The position numbers were made by a program, and so were the translations under genes. From assembly GCF_014855495.1 (NCBI RefSeq), contig NZ_JACYFJ010000002.1:496001-560000 (forward strand): a stretch of DNA of 64,000 bases, given 5' to 3'. How positions within the stretch are numbered: the first letter of the stretch is position 1; each line of letters opens with the position of its first letter. Source of the stretch: Euzebyella saccharophila (GTDB lineage Bacteria; Bacteroidota; Bacteroidia; Flavobacteriales; Flavobacteriaceae). The notes under the pieces were generated by a model. The model had not been told where the DNA came from. It made no database searches and saw only the letters and a program-made list of their open reading frames with translations. Positions 31,066-40,095 of this stretch are shown here, one piece after another.

Positions 31066-33291
31066 ATGACCGTTTTAAGGAAACCAATACTTTATATTTT
31101 ATTCATATGGTCTACGGTTGCTATTGCCCAAACTGATACTTCTTGGCAGAAAGACACCCTGCAATCGTACGTTGACAAATCTAACATAGCGTATGACAAT
31201 TACCAGTACAAAGACGCGATAAAATATGCCTCGCTCCTCATTGAAAAAGGCAAGGAGTATGAATTGGGATACTATGAATTTTTAGGATATGATATTTTAG
31301 GTGGTATTTATATTGAAACCGATGATAGTATCCAGGGAAAAATCTATTCGGAAAAGGCACTTTCCATAGCCAGAACATTAAAAGCCGATAGTTTAGTAGC
31401 ATGGGGAGCCCTTAATCTGGGTATTTTATATTCAGAAAATGAGAATACCTATGATAAGGCAATCGAACATTTTGAAGAAAGTATCTCCATTAATAAAAAG
31501 TTAGAGGACCATAATGAGGTATACCTCACCTACATTAACCTTATTTGGACACTTTTGGATAATGACCAACCCAAGAAGGCATATGAGGTATTAAAAAAAG
31601 CAAGAACACTACCTAACATTGAAATAGACACATTAAACAAGGTCTATTTAGACATGCTACATGGCAGGTACCTGTTAACACAAAAAAACTTTAGTGCAGC
31701 ACAGGCGAAACTGGAAAAAATAGCGGCCATTGCGGATAAAGAAAACAATACAGACCTTGCTTTGGAGGCCTATGAGTATTTAGCGGAACTGCATAGTGCC
31801 ACCTATAATTATAAAGATGCCTTTACCAATTTGGATAAGTTTCACGAATACAAACAAAAAGCTTATACCCTTAAAAAACTAGAGGAATCAGAAAAGGCCC
31901 GAGTAAAATTTGAGTTGGAACAAGCGCAAGAAAACCTACAGTCCGCCTTAAAAGAGCAAGCCTATACCGAAGAATTGATATCAAAATCAAAATCCCTGAC
32001 CACTACCCTGATCGCGCTTGTGGTATTTTTAATTTTATCGCTAATCGGAATTTATTTTTTCTTTAGAACTCGTAAACTATATATCAGCAACCTTCAGGCC
32101 AAAAACAAAGAACTGATTCAGGCCAGGGAAGATGCGGAGAAGTTGTCCAAAGTTAAAACCAAGTTTCTTTCTACGGTAAGCCATGAACTTCGTACGCCAT
32201 TATATGGAGTTATCGGGATTTCTACCCTGTTAAAGGAGGATGAACGACTCAAGGATTTTACCGAGGATTTGGATGCCCTTAAATTTTCTGCCGATTATCT
32301 ACTCGCTTTGATTAACGATGTGCTCTTATTAAGTAAAATGGATGCAGCAGGTGTGAAATTATCTAGAATTCCATACGAAATGGACACCCTGCTAAAGAAC
32401 ATTACCAAATCATTTGACAGCAGGTTAAAAGAAAACAACAATCAACTTCACTTGGAAATTGATTCGTCCTTACCCAATAATTTTATTGGCGACCCGGTAC
32501 GGCTCTCGCAAGTACTGATCAACTTAATTGGTAATGCCATCAAATTTACTGAGAACGGAAACATCTGGTTAAAACTAAAGCCACTTGAAAAAGAGGAGGA
32601 CAGCACCATAAAAATCCAATTTATGGTAGCTGACGATGGTCCCGGTATACCGCAAGACAAGCAAAAACTCATCTTTAAGGAATTTACCCAAATAGACAAC
32701 AAAAATCATGGTTACAAGGGAACCGGCCTTGGACTTACCATCGTTAAACGAATTTTAAAGGCCTACAATAGTAGAATTGAACTTGAAAGTTCTCCAGGAA
32801 AGGGTGCGCAATTTAGCTTTGTAATCAATCTAACTCCTTACGATACCTCAAAAATAGAAGAAGATGTTAACGATTCCTTACGCCTGTCACCCGTAACCAA
32901 TCAACTGGAAACAAAGCATATTTTAATTGTAGACGATAATAGAATCAATCAAAAAGTAACTCAAAAAACGCTAGAAAAACATCAAATAAAATCAAGTTTG
33001 GCAGATGACGGAAAAATGGCCATTGCCATGTGCAAGGAGACCAATTTTGATCTTATTCTTATGGACATTCACATGCCGGTCATGAACGGAATGGAGGCTA
33101 CTAAAATCATTCGCGGTTTTAACAAAGAGGTACCCATTCTTGCCTTGACTGCAGTTGAGTTGGATGAAAACAAATCTGATATACTAAACTCCGGCATTGA
33201 CGATATCATACACAAACCTTACAATCTGCCTGTGTTTATAAAAATGATTTCTAAATACTTGGAGAAAAAAGAACCCACTTCCCTACCATAA
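31066..33291 (+). CDS. Hybrid sensor histidine kinase with periplasmic TPR region
   Basis: A 741-residue membrane kinase. The ATG at 31066 gives a signal-like helix ending AIAQ; the TTG at 31021 would add residues before it. A TPR-type region (about 35-280, for example YDKAIEHFEESISINKK) faces the periplasm. A membrane helix follows (TTLIALVVFLILSLIGIYFFF, about 312-332), then HisKA with His373 in STVSHELRTPLYG, HATPase_c with IGNAIKFTENG, DDGPGIP and GYKGTGLGLTIV, and a receiver domain with phospho-acceptor Asp667 in LILMDIHMPVMNG. There is no output domain in the protein or an adjacent response regulator, so the downstream partner is unknown. Confidence 0.93.
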   Translation: MTVLRKPILYILFIWSTVAIAQTDTSWQKDTLQSYVDKSNIAYDNYQYKDAIKYASLLIEKGKEYELGYYEFLGYDILGGIYIETDDSIQGKIYSEKALSIARTLKADSLVAWGALNLGILYSENENTYDKAIEHFEESISINKKLEDHNEVYLTYINLIWTLLDNDQPKKAYEVLKKARTLPNIEIDTLNKVYLDMLHGRYLLTQKNFSAAQAKLEKIAAIADKENNTDLALEAYEYLAELHSATYNYKDAFTNLDKFHEYKQKAYTLKKLEESEKARVKFELEQAQENLQSALKEQAYTEELISKSKSLTTTLIALVVFLILSLIGIYFFFRTRKLYISNLQAKNKELIQAREDAEKLSKVKTKFLSTVSHELRTPLYGVIGISTLLKEDERLKDFTEDLDALKFSADYLLALINDVLLLSKMDAAGVKLSRIPYEMDTLLKNITKSFDSRLKENNNQLHLEIDSSLPNNFIGDPVRLSQVLINLIGNAIKFTENGNIWLKLKPLEKEEDSTIKIQFMVADDGPGIPQDKQKLIFKEFTQIDNKNHGYKGTGLGLTIVKRILKAYNSRIELESSPGKGAQFSFVINLTPYDTSKIEEDVNDSLRLSPVTNQLETKHILIVDDNRINQKVTQKTLEKHQIKSSLADDGKMAIAMCKETNFDLILMDIHMPVMNGMEATKIIRGFNKEVPILALTAVELDENKSDILNSGIDDIIHKPYNLPVFIKMISKYLEKKEPTSLP

Positions 33292-33333
33292 GATCATTTC
33301 AAGGTATTTTTAGTTTTACAGTAAAACGTATTC

Positions 33334-33675
33334 ATGCCCTATCAAATTTATGTTGTAGAGCTCACCAAAAAAGTATTCTCGGAGAACAGAAAATTTCGAG
33401 AAGCCAATCCTCAATTCAATGGTGTATCGGAATGTTTGTATGTGGGTATGACTAGCAAAACCCCAAAAGAGCGCTTGGAACAACACAAAAACGGTTCACT
33501 AAGCAAGAAAGGGATTAAATTATCCGCTTTTTTGGTTGAAAAATATGGAACTATTTTACGACCTAGCCTTTACAATCATATAGCTCCACTAAAAACCAGA
33601 AAAGAAGCCTTAGAAATGGAACGCATACTAGCTTTGGAATTACGGCGAAAAAAATATGCAGTTTGGTTCAATTAA
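33334..33675 (+). CDS. Small GIY-YIG-like protein
   Basis: A 113-residue protein with YVVEL near the N-terminus and CLYVGMTSKTPKERLEQHKNG at about 36-56, which resembles the GIY-YIG nuclease core (Y-V-x6... LYVG-x-T-x6-R-x2-QH). The terminal KTRKEALEMERILALELRRKKYAVWF fits the helix with the metal-binding Glu. The first half of the motif is weak, so nuclease activity is uncertain. Such proteins have been labelled ribose-5-phosphate isomerase in some flavobacterial annotations, for which I see no support. It stands alone between a kinase and carB. Confidence 0.65.
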   Translation: MPYQIYVVELTKKVFSENRKFREANPQFNGVSECLYVGMTSKTPKERLEQHKNGSLSKKGIKLSAFLVEKYGTILRPSLYNHIAPLKTRKEALEMERILALELRRKKYAVWFN

Positions 33676-33676
33676 A

Positions 33677-33699
33677 AAAGGGAGCCATTGGCTCCCTTT
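33677..33699. terminator. Bidirectional terminator between the GIY-YIG-like gene and carB
   Basis: A perfect 10-bp stem (33677-33686 with 33690-33699) with a 3-nt loop, located in the gap between convergent genes. Confidence 0.85.
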
Positions 33700-33717
33700 A
33701 ATTATAATTATACTTTT

Positions 33718-36573
33718 CTATTTAGAAAGATACATTTTTCGTCTTCCATATAAATCATAGAATTGATCATCCTTTAGGCTATCAATAAACAAGATACTTT
33801 CACCGGTACTTTTCATTTCCGGACCTAAATTCTTATTTACATTAGGAAACTTATTAAATGAAAAGACTGGCTGTTTAATTGCGAATCCTTCTAGCTGTGG
33901 ATTGAATTTAAAGTCCTTGATTTTCTTCTCTCCCAACATCACCTTGGTCGCAAAGTTCACATACGGTTCTTTGTAAGCTTTTGCAATGAAGGGTACCGTT
34001 CTAGAAGCTCTGGGGTTGGCCTCAATAATGTATACTTTATCATCTTTAATCGCAAACTGAATATTAATCAGGCCTACCGTATTAAGGGCCAAGGCAATTT
34101 TTCTAGTGTGGTCCTTTATTTGCTGAAGAACAAATTCACCTAGATTGAACGGCGGTAAGGTAGCGTTAGAATCCCCGGAGTGGATCCCACATGGTTCAAT
34201 ATGCTCCATTATACCGATGATGTAAACATCTTCCCCATCACAAATGGCGTCTGCTTCCGCTTCAATGGCACCATCCAAATAATGGTCTAACAACAATTTG
34301 TTGTTAGGTATTTTTCTAAGTAGGTCCACTACATGCTCTTCCAACTCAGCTTTATTGATGACGATTTTCATTCCCTGACCACCTAATACGTAGGAAGGCC
34401 TCACTAATAAGGGGAATTTTAAATCATCTGCTAATTGAAGGGCTTCATCAGCTGTTTCCGCTACCCCAAATTGTGGGTAAGGAATATCGTTCGCTTTCAA
34501 TAAATCTGAGAAACTACCTCTATCCTCTGCCAAATCCAAGGATTCAAAACTTGTTCCTACAATCTTAACGCCATACTTGGAAAGCTTTTCAGCAAGCTTT
34601 AAAGCCGTTTGACCACCTAACTGAACAATGACACCTTCTGGTTTTTCATGACGGATAATGTCATAGATATGCTCCCAGAATACCGGCTCAAAATAAAGTT
34701 TGTCCGCCGTATCAAAATCAGTGGAAACGGTTTCAGGATTACAATTGATCATAATGGTTTCATAACCACACTCAGCAGCAGCCAAAACACCATGTACACA
34801 ACAGTAATCGAACTCAATTCCTTGACCAATACGGTTAGGTCCCGATCCAAGAACTACAATCTTCTTCTTATCGGTCACTACACTATCATTCTCAACAAAA
34901 CGGGTACCGTCCGGTTTTTCAATTTCTTCCTCAAAGGTGGAATAGTAATAAGGTGTCATCGCCTTAAATTCAGCAGCACATGTGTCCACCAATTTATATA
35001 CCCTATTGATATTCATTTCCTCTGTACGCTTCTTATGCACTTCGCTTTCGTAGCAATCCAACATATGCGCAATCTGCCTATCTGCAAAACCCTTTTGTTT
35101 TGCCTCCAACATCAACTCCTTAGTAAGCGTGGCAATAGTGTAGGTTGAAATTTCCTTTTCCAACAAATGTAATTCCTCGTATTGCTTTAAGAACCACATG
35201 TCAATTTTGGTAATCTCATGAATCCTGCTCAAAGGAATACCTAATTGTATGGCATCATATAACACAAATACGCGATCCCAGCTTGGTACGGTAAGTTTTT
35301 GAATGATCTGATCGTAGTTCTTATACCCTTTTCCATCAGCTCCCAGTCCATTTCGTTTAATTTCCAGGGATTGGGTGGCTTTGTGTAAGGCCTCCTGAAA
35401 AGAACGACCTATACCCATTACTTCCCCAACGGATTTCATTTGAAGTCCCAAAGTTCTATCAGAACCTTCGAACTTATCAAAATTCCATCTAGGTATTTTT
35501 ACGATAACATAATCCAATGTTGGCTCGAACAGTGCCGATGTTGATTTTGTAATCTGGTTATCCAACTCGTTCAAGTGGTAACCAATGGCCAATTTAGAGG
35601 CTATTTTAGCGATTGGATATCCTGTTGCTTTAGATGCCAATGCCGAAGAACGTGAAACCCTAGGATTGATTTCAATGGCAATAATTTCTTCCTCATCATC
35701 TGGGCTCACGGCAAACTGAACGTTACAGCCACCCGCAAAATCACCAATGCTTCGCATCATATGGATAGCCATATCCCTCATTTTCTGGAAAGTTCTATCC
35801 GAAAGGGTCATTGCAGGCGCCACCGTAATGGAGTCTCCCGTGTGAATCCCCATTGGATCCATATTTTCAATGGTACAGATAATAACTACGTTATCATTTT
35901 TATCCCTTAGAAGTTCCAATTCATATTCTTTCCAGCCCATCATGGCCTTATCGATCATAACCTCATGAATCGGGGAAATTTCCAACCCTCTACTTAAAAG
36001 TTCATCAAAATCCTCTGGTCTATACACGATAGAGGCTCCAGCTCCACCTAAGGTATAAGAAGCTCTAATCACCAAGGGAAAACCAAATTCTTGAGCAATC
36101 TCCTTCCCTTTTAAAAATGAAGTTGCGGTTGCTTGAGGTGCCATACCCACCCCTATTTTCAACATAAGCTCACGGAACTTTTCGCGGTCTTCCGTGATGT
36201 TGATGGCATTAATATCTACCCCTATAATTTCTACATTAAAATCTTCCCAAATTCCTTTTTCATCAGCCTCAATACAAAGGTTTAAAGCCGTCTGCCCTCC
36301 CATGGTAGGTAAAACGGCGTCAATTTGGGGGTGTTCCTTAAGGATTTCAACTATCGATTTTGTATTTAACGGCTTAAGGTACACGTGATCTGCCATGGCA
36401 GGATCGGTCATAATAGTAGCAGGATTGCTATTGATAAGAATGGTTTCGATACCATCTTCTCGTAAACTTCTTAGAGCTTGTGAACCGGAATAGTCAAATT
36501 CGCAGGCCTGGCCAATGATGATTGGACCTGAGCCAATGATTAAAATCGATTTTAAGTCTTGTCTTTTGGGCAT
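33718..36573 (-). CDS. carB: Carbamoyl-phosphate synthase large subunit
   Basis: Makes carbamoyl phosphate from bicarbonate, ammonia (from CarA) and two ATP, for pyrimidines and arginine. The 951-residue protein has two ATP-grasp halves: the first opens KSILIIGSGPIIIGQACEFDYSGSQALRSL, the second KKIVVLGSGPNRIGQGIEFDYCCVHGVLA near 560, with the Glu/Asn metal sites AIEINPRVSRSSALASK and IIEANPRASRTVPFIAK. It ends right after the second half: the roughly 120-residue MGS-like allosteric domain of E. coli CarB (1073 aa) is absent, so UMP or ornithine control through that domain is not possible. No carA is adjacent. Confidence 0.95.
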   Translation of the reverse strand: MPKRQDLKSILIIGSGPIIIGQACEFDYSGSQALRSLREDGIETILINSNPATIMTDPAMADHVYLKPLNTKSIVEILKEHPQIDAVLPTMGGQTALNLCIEADEKGIWEDFNVEIIGVDINAINITEDREKFRELMLKIGVGMAPQATATSFLKGKEIAQEFGFPLVIRASYTLGGAGASIVYRPEDFDELLSRGLEISPIHEVMIDKAMMGWKEYELELLRDKNDNVVIICTIENMDPMGIHTGDSITVAPAMTLSDRTFQKMRDMAIHMMRSIGDFAGGCNVQFAVSPDDEEEIIAIEINPRVSRSSALASKATGYPIAKIASKLAIGYHLNELDNQITKSTSALFEPTLDYVIVKIPRWNFDKFEGSDRTLGLQMKSVGEVMGIGRSFQEALHKATQSLEIKRNGLGADGKGYKNYDQIIQKLTVPSWDRVFVLYDAIQLGIPLSRIHEITKIDMWFLKQYEELHLLEKEISTYTIATLTKELMLEAKQKGFADRQIAHMLDCYESEVHKKRTEEMNINRVYKLVDTCAAEFKAMTPYYYSTFEEEIEKPDGTRFVENDSVVTDKKKIVVLGSGPNRIGQGIEFDYCCVHGVLAAAECGYETIMINCNPETVSTDFDTADKLYFEPVFWEHIYDIIRHEKPEGVIVQLGGQTALKLAEKLSKYGVKIVGTSFESLDLAEDRGSFSDLLKANDIPYPQFGVAETADEALQLADDLKFPLLVRPSYVLGGQGMKIVINKAELEEHVVDLLRKIPNNKLLLDHYLDGAIEAEADAICDGEDVYIIGIMEHIEPCGIHSGDSNATLPPFNLGEFVLQQIKDHTRKIALALNTVGLINIQFAIKDDKVYIIEANPRASRTVPFIAKAYKEPYVNFATKVMLGEKKIKDFKFNPQLEGFAIKQPVFSFNKFPNVNKNLGPEMKSTGESILFIDSLKDDQFYDLYGRRKMYLSK

Positions 36574-36640
36574 GTTTCGTGTTCTTTTTTACGCTTGGGA
36601 AATTAATTGTTCAAGATAAGGGTTTATCTCTCTATTGGTC

Positions 36641-36673
36641 AAAAAAAAGGTGCTACTTTAAAAAAGTAACACC
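36641..36673 (-). terminator. Terminator of rpmH
   Basis: On the minus strand an 11-bp stem (one U-G pair; arms 36663-36673 and 36649-36659) with a 3-nt loop is followed by eight Ts. It lies 29 bp past the rpmH stop. Confidence 0.88.
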
Positions 36674-36701
36674 TAATATTTAGTTTTGTAACTAATATCA
36701 T

Positions 36702-36869
36702 TTATTTCTTGTGTCTCGGCTCAGAAGATACAGATAATTTCTTTCTACCTTTAGCTCTTCTCCTAGCTAAAACCTTTCTACCGTTTACAGAGGCCATTCG
36801 CTCCCTAAAACCGTGTTTGTTCCTTCTTTTACGCTTTGATGGCTGATATGTTCTTTTCTGTCCGGGCAT
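36702..36869 (-). CDS. rpmH: 50S ribosomal protein L34
   Basis: A 55-residue highly basic protein, [18 protein letters not shown] at the start and [15 protein letters not shown] at the end, with the invariant HGFRERM and [13 protein letters not shown] segments of bL34. It is part of the large ribosomal subunit. The frame is open further upstream, but the added residues would lie across the promoter, and L34 always starts at this Met. It is flanked by carB downstream and a divergent DUF6263 gene; the dnaA-rnpA context seen in many bacteria is absent, as is common in Bacteroidota. Confidence 0.97.
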   Translation of the reverse strand: MPGQKRTYQPSKRKRRNKHGFRERMASVNGRKVLARRRAKGRKKLSVSSEPRHKK

Positions 36870-36926
36870 TGTATTATCCTTTTCTTGTTTGCTTTGTTCG
36901 CGATTCCTCTCGCAAAAATCTGGGCG

Positions 36927-36957
36927 CAAATATACAAAGAGTTTTTTCTTTGGCAAA
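36927..36957 (-). promoter_or_regulatory. Full Bacteroidota promoter of rpmH
   Basis: On the minus strand TTTG (36957-36954), 19 bp, then TATATTTG (36934-36927): an exact match to TTTG-N19-TANNTTTG. Transcription should begin near 36920, about 50 nt before the rpmH ATG. Confidence 0.85.
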
Positions 36958-37012
36958 TACAATTAAAAAAATATTTTCAGTATTTGGTTACCGCCCAGAA
37001 ATAGGTTTTTAT

Positions 37013-37020
37013 TACTTTTG
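37013..37020 (+). promoter_or_regulatory. Bacteroidota -7 promoter element of the DUF6263 gene
   Basis: TACTTTTG matches TANNTTTG and lies 32 bp before the ATG at 37053. The nearest TTTG (36983-36986) is 26 bp upstream, longer than the consensus spacing. Confidence 0.5.
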
Positions 37021-37052
37021 CCAAAATCTGATTTTAGTAACAAAATCAACCT

Positions 37053-37952
37053 ATGAGACACATTTTTAGCTCGTTGGCCGTCCTTTTTTTTACGACCGCT
37101 TGTTTTGGGCAAACTTCCTTAGCATATAACCTTAAGAAAGATGCCGTCTTTACCGTTAAACAAGAGGCACAACAAATCATAACACAAGAACTTGATGGGG
37201 CCACTCATGAGCTTACCAATAAGATTGATGGTGTTTTAGAGTTTAAGGTTTTGGCCGAAAGAGACAGTCTTTACGACATTGCGCTTACTTTTAAAGACTT
37301 GAACCTATTGATGACCTCGAGCATTCAAGGGGAATTAATGAACGTAAAGGCAAAGGAAGTGAACGAGGAAGACATGCAATCGCAGATTTTTAATAGTCTT
37401 TTGAACAAGCCCGTTAAAATGGTACTTGCCAAAAACGGGGATATTCTTGAAGTAAAGGGAGGCGATAAGTTAGTGGCACAAATGGCAGAGGCTTCCGGAT
37501 TGGAAGACGAATTCTCCCTGAACATGATGAAAAAATCCTTGCAAAAGGAATTTGGCTCAGAAGCACTCTCCAATAGCTATAAGCAGATGACTTTTATCTA
37601 TCCGAAACAAAAAGTAAAAGTTGGCGCCCATTGGAAAAATGAATATAGCGGTAAACTGCAGGCAAAGAATTTGTGGACCTTGGACCAAGTTACTAACAAA
37701 AACGCCAATATTTCAGGTAAAGCAGATGTTACCATGGATGTTCAAGAGCCCACAACTACTATGAAACTTAAAGGGTCACAAACCACTAAAATAACCACGG
37801 ACATCACTTCAGGATTTATACAAAAAATGATTGTGGAAGGTCTTTCAAAAGGGGCATCTACCATGGCACAAATGGGAGACCAAGAAATACCTACCACGAT
37901 AGAATCGCTCATAACCTATGAGCTTATAGACCCTCAACTAGAAACCAAATAA
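37053..37952 (+). CDS. DUF6263 exported protein
   Basis: A 299-residue protein with a signal peptide (MRHIFSSLAVLFFTTACFGQ, cleavage near 20). The mature part is a repetitive beta-rich structure of the DUF6263 family: YNLKKDAVFTVKQEAQQIITQELDG, then FPKQK-like VGAHWKNEYSGKL and a C-terminal GDQEIPTTIESLITYELI. The leader contains a Cys, but the following Phe-Gly-Gln does not make a good lipobox, so it is probably periplasmic. Function unknown. A TPR-like membrane protein follows nine bases later. Confidence 0.8.
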   Translation: MRHIFSSLAVLFFTTACFGQTSLAYNLKKDAVFTVKQEAQQIITQELDGATHELTNKIDGVLEFKVLAERDSLYDIALTFKDLNLLMTSSIQGELMNVKAKEVNEEDMQSQIFNSLLNKPVKMVLAKNGDILEVKGGDKLVAQMAEASGLEDEFSLNMMKKSLQKEFGSEALSNSYKQMTFIYPKQKVKVGAHWKNEYSGKLQAKNLWTLDQVTNKNANISGKADVTMDVQEPTTTMKLKGSQTTKITTDITSGFIQKMIVEGLSKGASTMAQMGDQEIPTTIESLITYELIDPQLETK

Positions 37953-37960
37953 TTATATAA

Positions 37961-38476
37961 ATGTTCCATAAAAACATTAAACTAGTCATTGCAGGACTAA
38001 TAATCGCTTACGCTGTTTATCAATTTATAGAAGGTAATATTGGTAATGGAATTTTCCTTTTATTACTATCGTCCATTTTTATATTTCTCTATTTTAGAAA
38101 CGAAATTCTTCTTTTGGCTTTCTTTAAGATGAGAAAACAAGACTTGGAAGGAACTAAAAACTGGTTGGACAAAATTAAAAATCCAAAAGCCTCTTTAGTG
38201 ACCAAACAGCAGGGGTACTATAATTACCTCCACGGAATAATTTATTCACAAAAAAACCTAACGCAGGCAGAGAAATATTTTAGAAAGGCCCTTAAGCTTG
38301 GTCTTAATATGGATTATGATGTGGCCATGGCAAAATTAAGCTTGGCTGGCATTGCCATGCAAAAAAGGCGTAAGCGAGAAGCCACCACTTTATTGAACGA
38401 AGCAAAAAAGTTGGATAAAAACAATATGCTAACGGAGCAGATTAAAATGATGCAACAACAGATGAAGCGTATTTAA
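37961..38476 (+). CDS. Membrane protein with TPR-like C-terminus
   Basis: A 171-residue protein with two N-terminal membrane helices (about 6-20 and 27-45) and a cytosolic helical part that looks like one or two tetratricopeptide units (YYNYLHGIIYSQKNLTQAEKYFRKALKLGLNMD, MAKLSLAGIAMQKRRKREATTLLNEAKKLD). It should act as a scaffold at the inner membrane, but no partner is evident. It is nine bases after the DUF6263 gene and ends at a hairpin terminator, so the pair forms a small operon. Confidence 0.8.
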   Translation: MFHKNIKLVIAGLIIAYAVYQFIEGNIGNGIFLLLLSSIFIFLYFRNEILLLAFFKMRKQDLEGTKNWLDKIKNPKASLVTKQQGYYNYLHGIIYSQKNLTQAEKYFRKALKLGLNMDYDVAMAKLSLAGIAMQKRRKREATTLLNEAKKLDKNNMLTEQIKMMQQQMKRI

Positions 38477-38505
38477 CCTGCTGTCTAGCCAATGTTAAAA
38501 TACAG

Positions 38506-38533
38506 AATGCCCTTTAAAGGGCATTTTTTTTTT
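38506..38533. terminator. Terminator after the TPR-like membrane protein
   Basis: A 20-nt palindrome (38506-38525) followed by a T-run of eight or more. The cls stop lies at its right edge. Confidence 0.85.
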
Positions 38534-40004
38534 ACAACAATGGTGCCCAAAGTCTACTAAAGGACTCCTTTAACTTACGAATAACACCGCGGTTACGCCA
38601 CCTTTCCAAGTCCACTTCCTCACAATCTTCCAGATCTTTCAGGAATACATCAGCAAGCTTTGAATTAACGTGTTCGTTGTAAATGAGGGCATTAATTTCA
38701 AAATTGAGCGCAAAACTTCTATAATCCAAATTGGCTGTACCAACGGTGGACAACATAGAATCTACCACCATCGTTTTTGCATGAACGAACCCTTTACAAT
38801 ACCTAAAAATCTGAATTCCAGACTCCAAACACTGTTCAATATAGGAATCCGAAGCATACTGTGCAGCCCAAGAATCTGACTCATAAGGAACAATTACCTT
38901 TACGTCAACGCCACTTCTAGCAGCGGTGGTCAATGCTGTTAATATGGCACTATTGGGCATAAAATATGGTGTAGTAAGGTAAATTCTGGATTTGGCCGTA
39001 TTTATGGCACAAAAAATAGCCTCCATGATATTGGCCCAATCGGTATCCGGCCCACTGGCAGCCATTTGTACCGCCACTGGTTCTTGCGTTTCCGGTTTAG
39101 TATTGGGAAACAAATCCCCTGCTATTTCCAACTCTTTCTTGGATGCAAAATTCCAACTTAACAGAAAAGAACTTTGCAAGGCCCCAACAGCACCTCCCTC
39201 TAATCTTAAATGCGTATCTCTCCAATAACGTTCATTGTCATAGGAGTTGTCATATTTTTGGTCCAAATTTATACCTCCCACATAACCAATGCTTCCATCG
39301 ATAACGACTATTTTTCTATGGTCCCTATAATTCAACTTACTAGTAGAGTTACTGAACAAAACGGGCATGAAGGCATAATGTTCCACTTTGGAAGCCTTTA
39401 ATTTTCGCTTCGCTTTTTTAGATAAATCGCTTCCCACATCATCATACATAAGTCTTACCGTAACACCTTCCTTAGCTTTTTTACAAAGAATATCAATAAG
39501 CTCCTCTCCCAACTCATCATCAAAAAGAACAAAGTACTCCATATGAATATGATTCTTTGCCTTATCTAAATCTTCCCGAAGTTTTTTAAACTTCTGCTCG
39601 CCATTGATTAAAATCTGTACATCGTTATCAAATGTAAGTACCGCCTTTTCGTTATTTCTGAGGAGCTTGTATATTTTAAATATTCCTTCACCAAAAGTCT
39701 CTTCAAAATCCTCACGTTCTTCCCTGTCCAGCTTAAAGTTTTTTCTCCACTCTTTTATACGCTTGTTATCGAGAATATATTTCTTCTCAAAGATTTTAGA
39801 TTTCCTATAATCCTGGCCAAAAAAGTAATACACAATAAGGCCTAAAAAAGGAAGAACGGCCAGCGCAAATAGAAAAGAAAGCGTTTTAACGGGGTTTTTA
39901 TTCTTAAGAAGGATGATAAAGCACAGGAAGATGACCAGAAGGTAGTTGACTCCCAAGAGTATCCACCACAGGTTATCTTTACCATAAGTTACAACTGCAT
40001 CCAT
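38532..40004 (-). CDS. cls: Cardiolipin synthase, phospholipase D family
   Basis: Joins two phosphatidylglycerol molecules to cardiolipin at the inner membrane. The 490-residue protein has two N-terminal membrane helices (about 12-30 and 41-58) and two HKD catalytic motifs: HRKIVVIDGSIGYVGGINL near 232-250 and HAKTMVVDSMLSTVGTANLDYRSF near 408-431. Both motifs are complete, so it should be active. No neighbouring lipid genes. It shares a short convergent gap with the TPR-like gene. Confidence 0.94.
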   Translation of the reverse strand: MDAVVTYGKDNLWWILLGVNYLLVIFLCFIILLKNKNPVKTLSFLFALAVLPFLGLIVYYFFGQDYRKSKIFEKKYILDNKRIKEWRKNFKLDREEREDFEETFGEGIFKIYKLLRNNEKAVLTFDNDVQILINGEQKFKKLREDLDKAKNHIHMEYFVLFDDELGEELIDILCKKAKEGVTVRLMYDDVGSDLSKKAKRKLKASKVEHYAFMPVLFSNSTSKLNYRDHRKIVVIDGSIGYVGGINLDQKYDNSYDNERYWRDTHLRLEGGAVGALQSSFLLSWNFASKKELEIAGDLFPNTKPETQEPVAVQMAASGPDTDWANIMEAIFCAINTAKSRIYLTTPYFMPNSAILTALTTAARSGVDVKVIVPYESDSWAAQYASDSYIEQCLESGIQIFRYCKGFVHAKTMVVDSMLSTVGTANLDYRSFALNFEINALIYNEHVNSKLADVFLKDLEDCEEVDLERWRNRGVIRKLKESFSRLWAPLL

Positions 40005-40095
40005 TCCTAAAATTACTGAAGTTCTCTAAAATGCAAAAAAGGACCCTCAAATGAGAGCCCTTTTAGCTTATAAATGAATGCAAACAATATTAAAC

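Noticed and set aside
34648-35148. 166-codon ORF on the plus strand inside carB
   Set aside because: A shadow of the carB coding sequence with no recognisable domain or start context.
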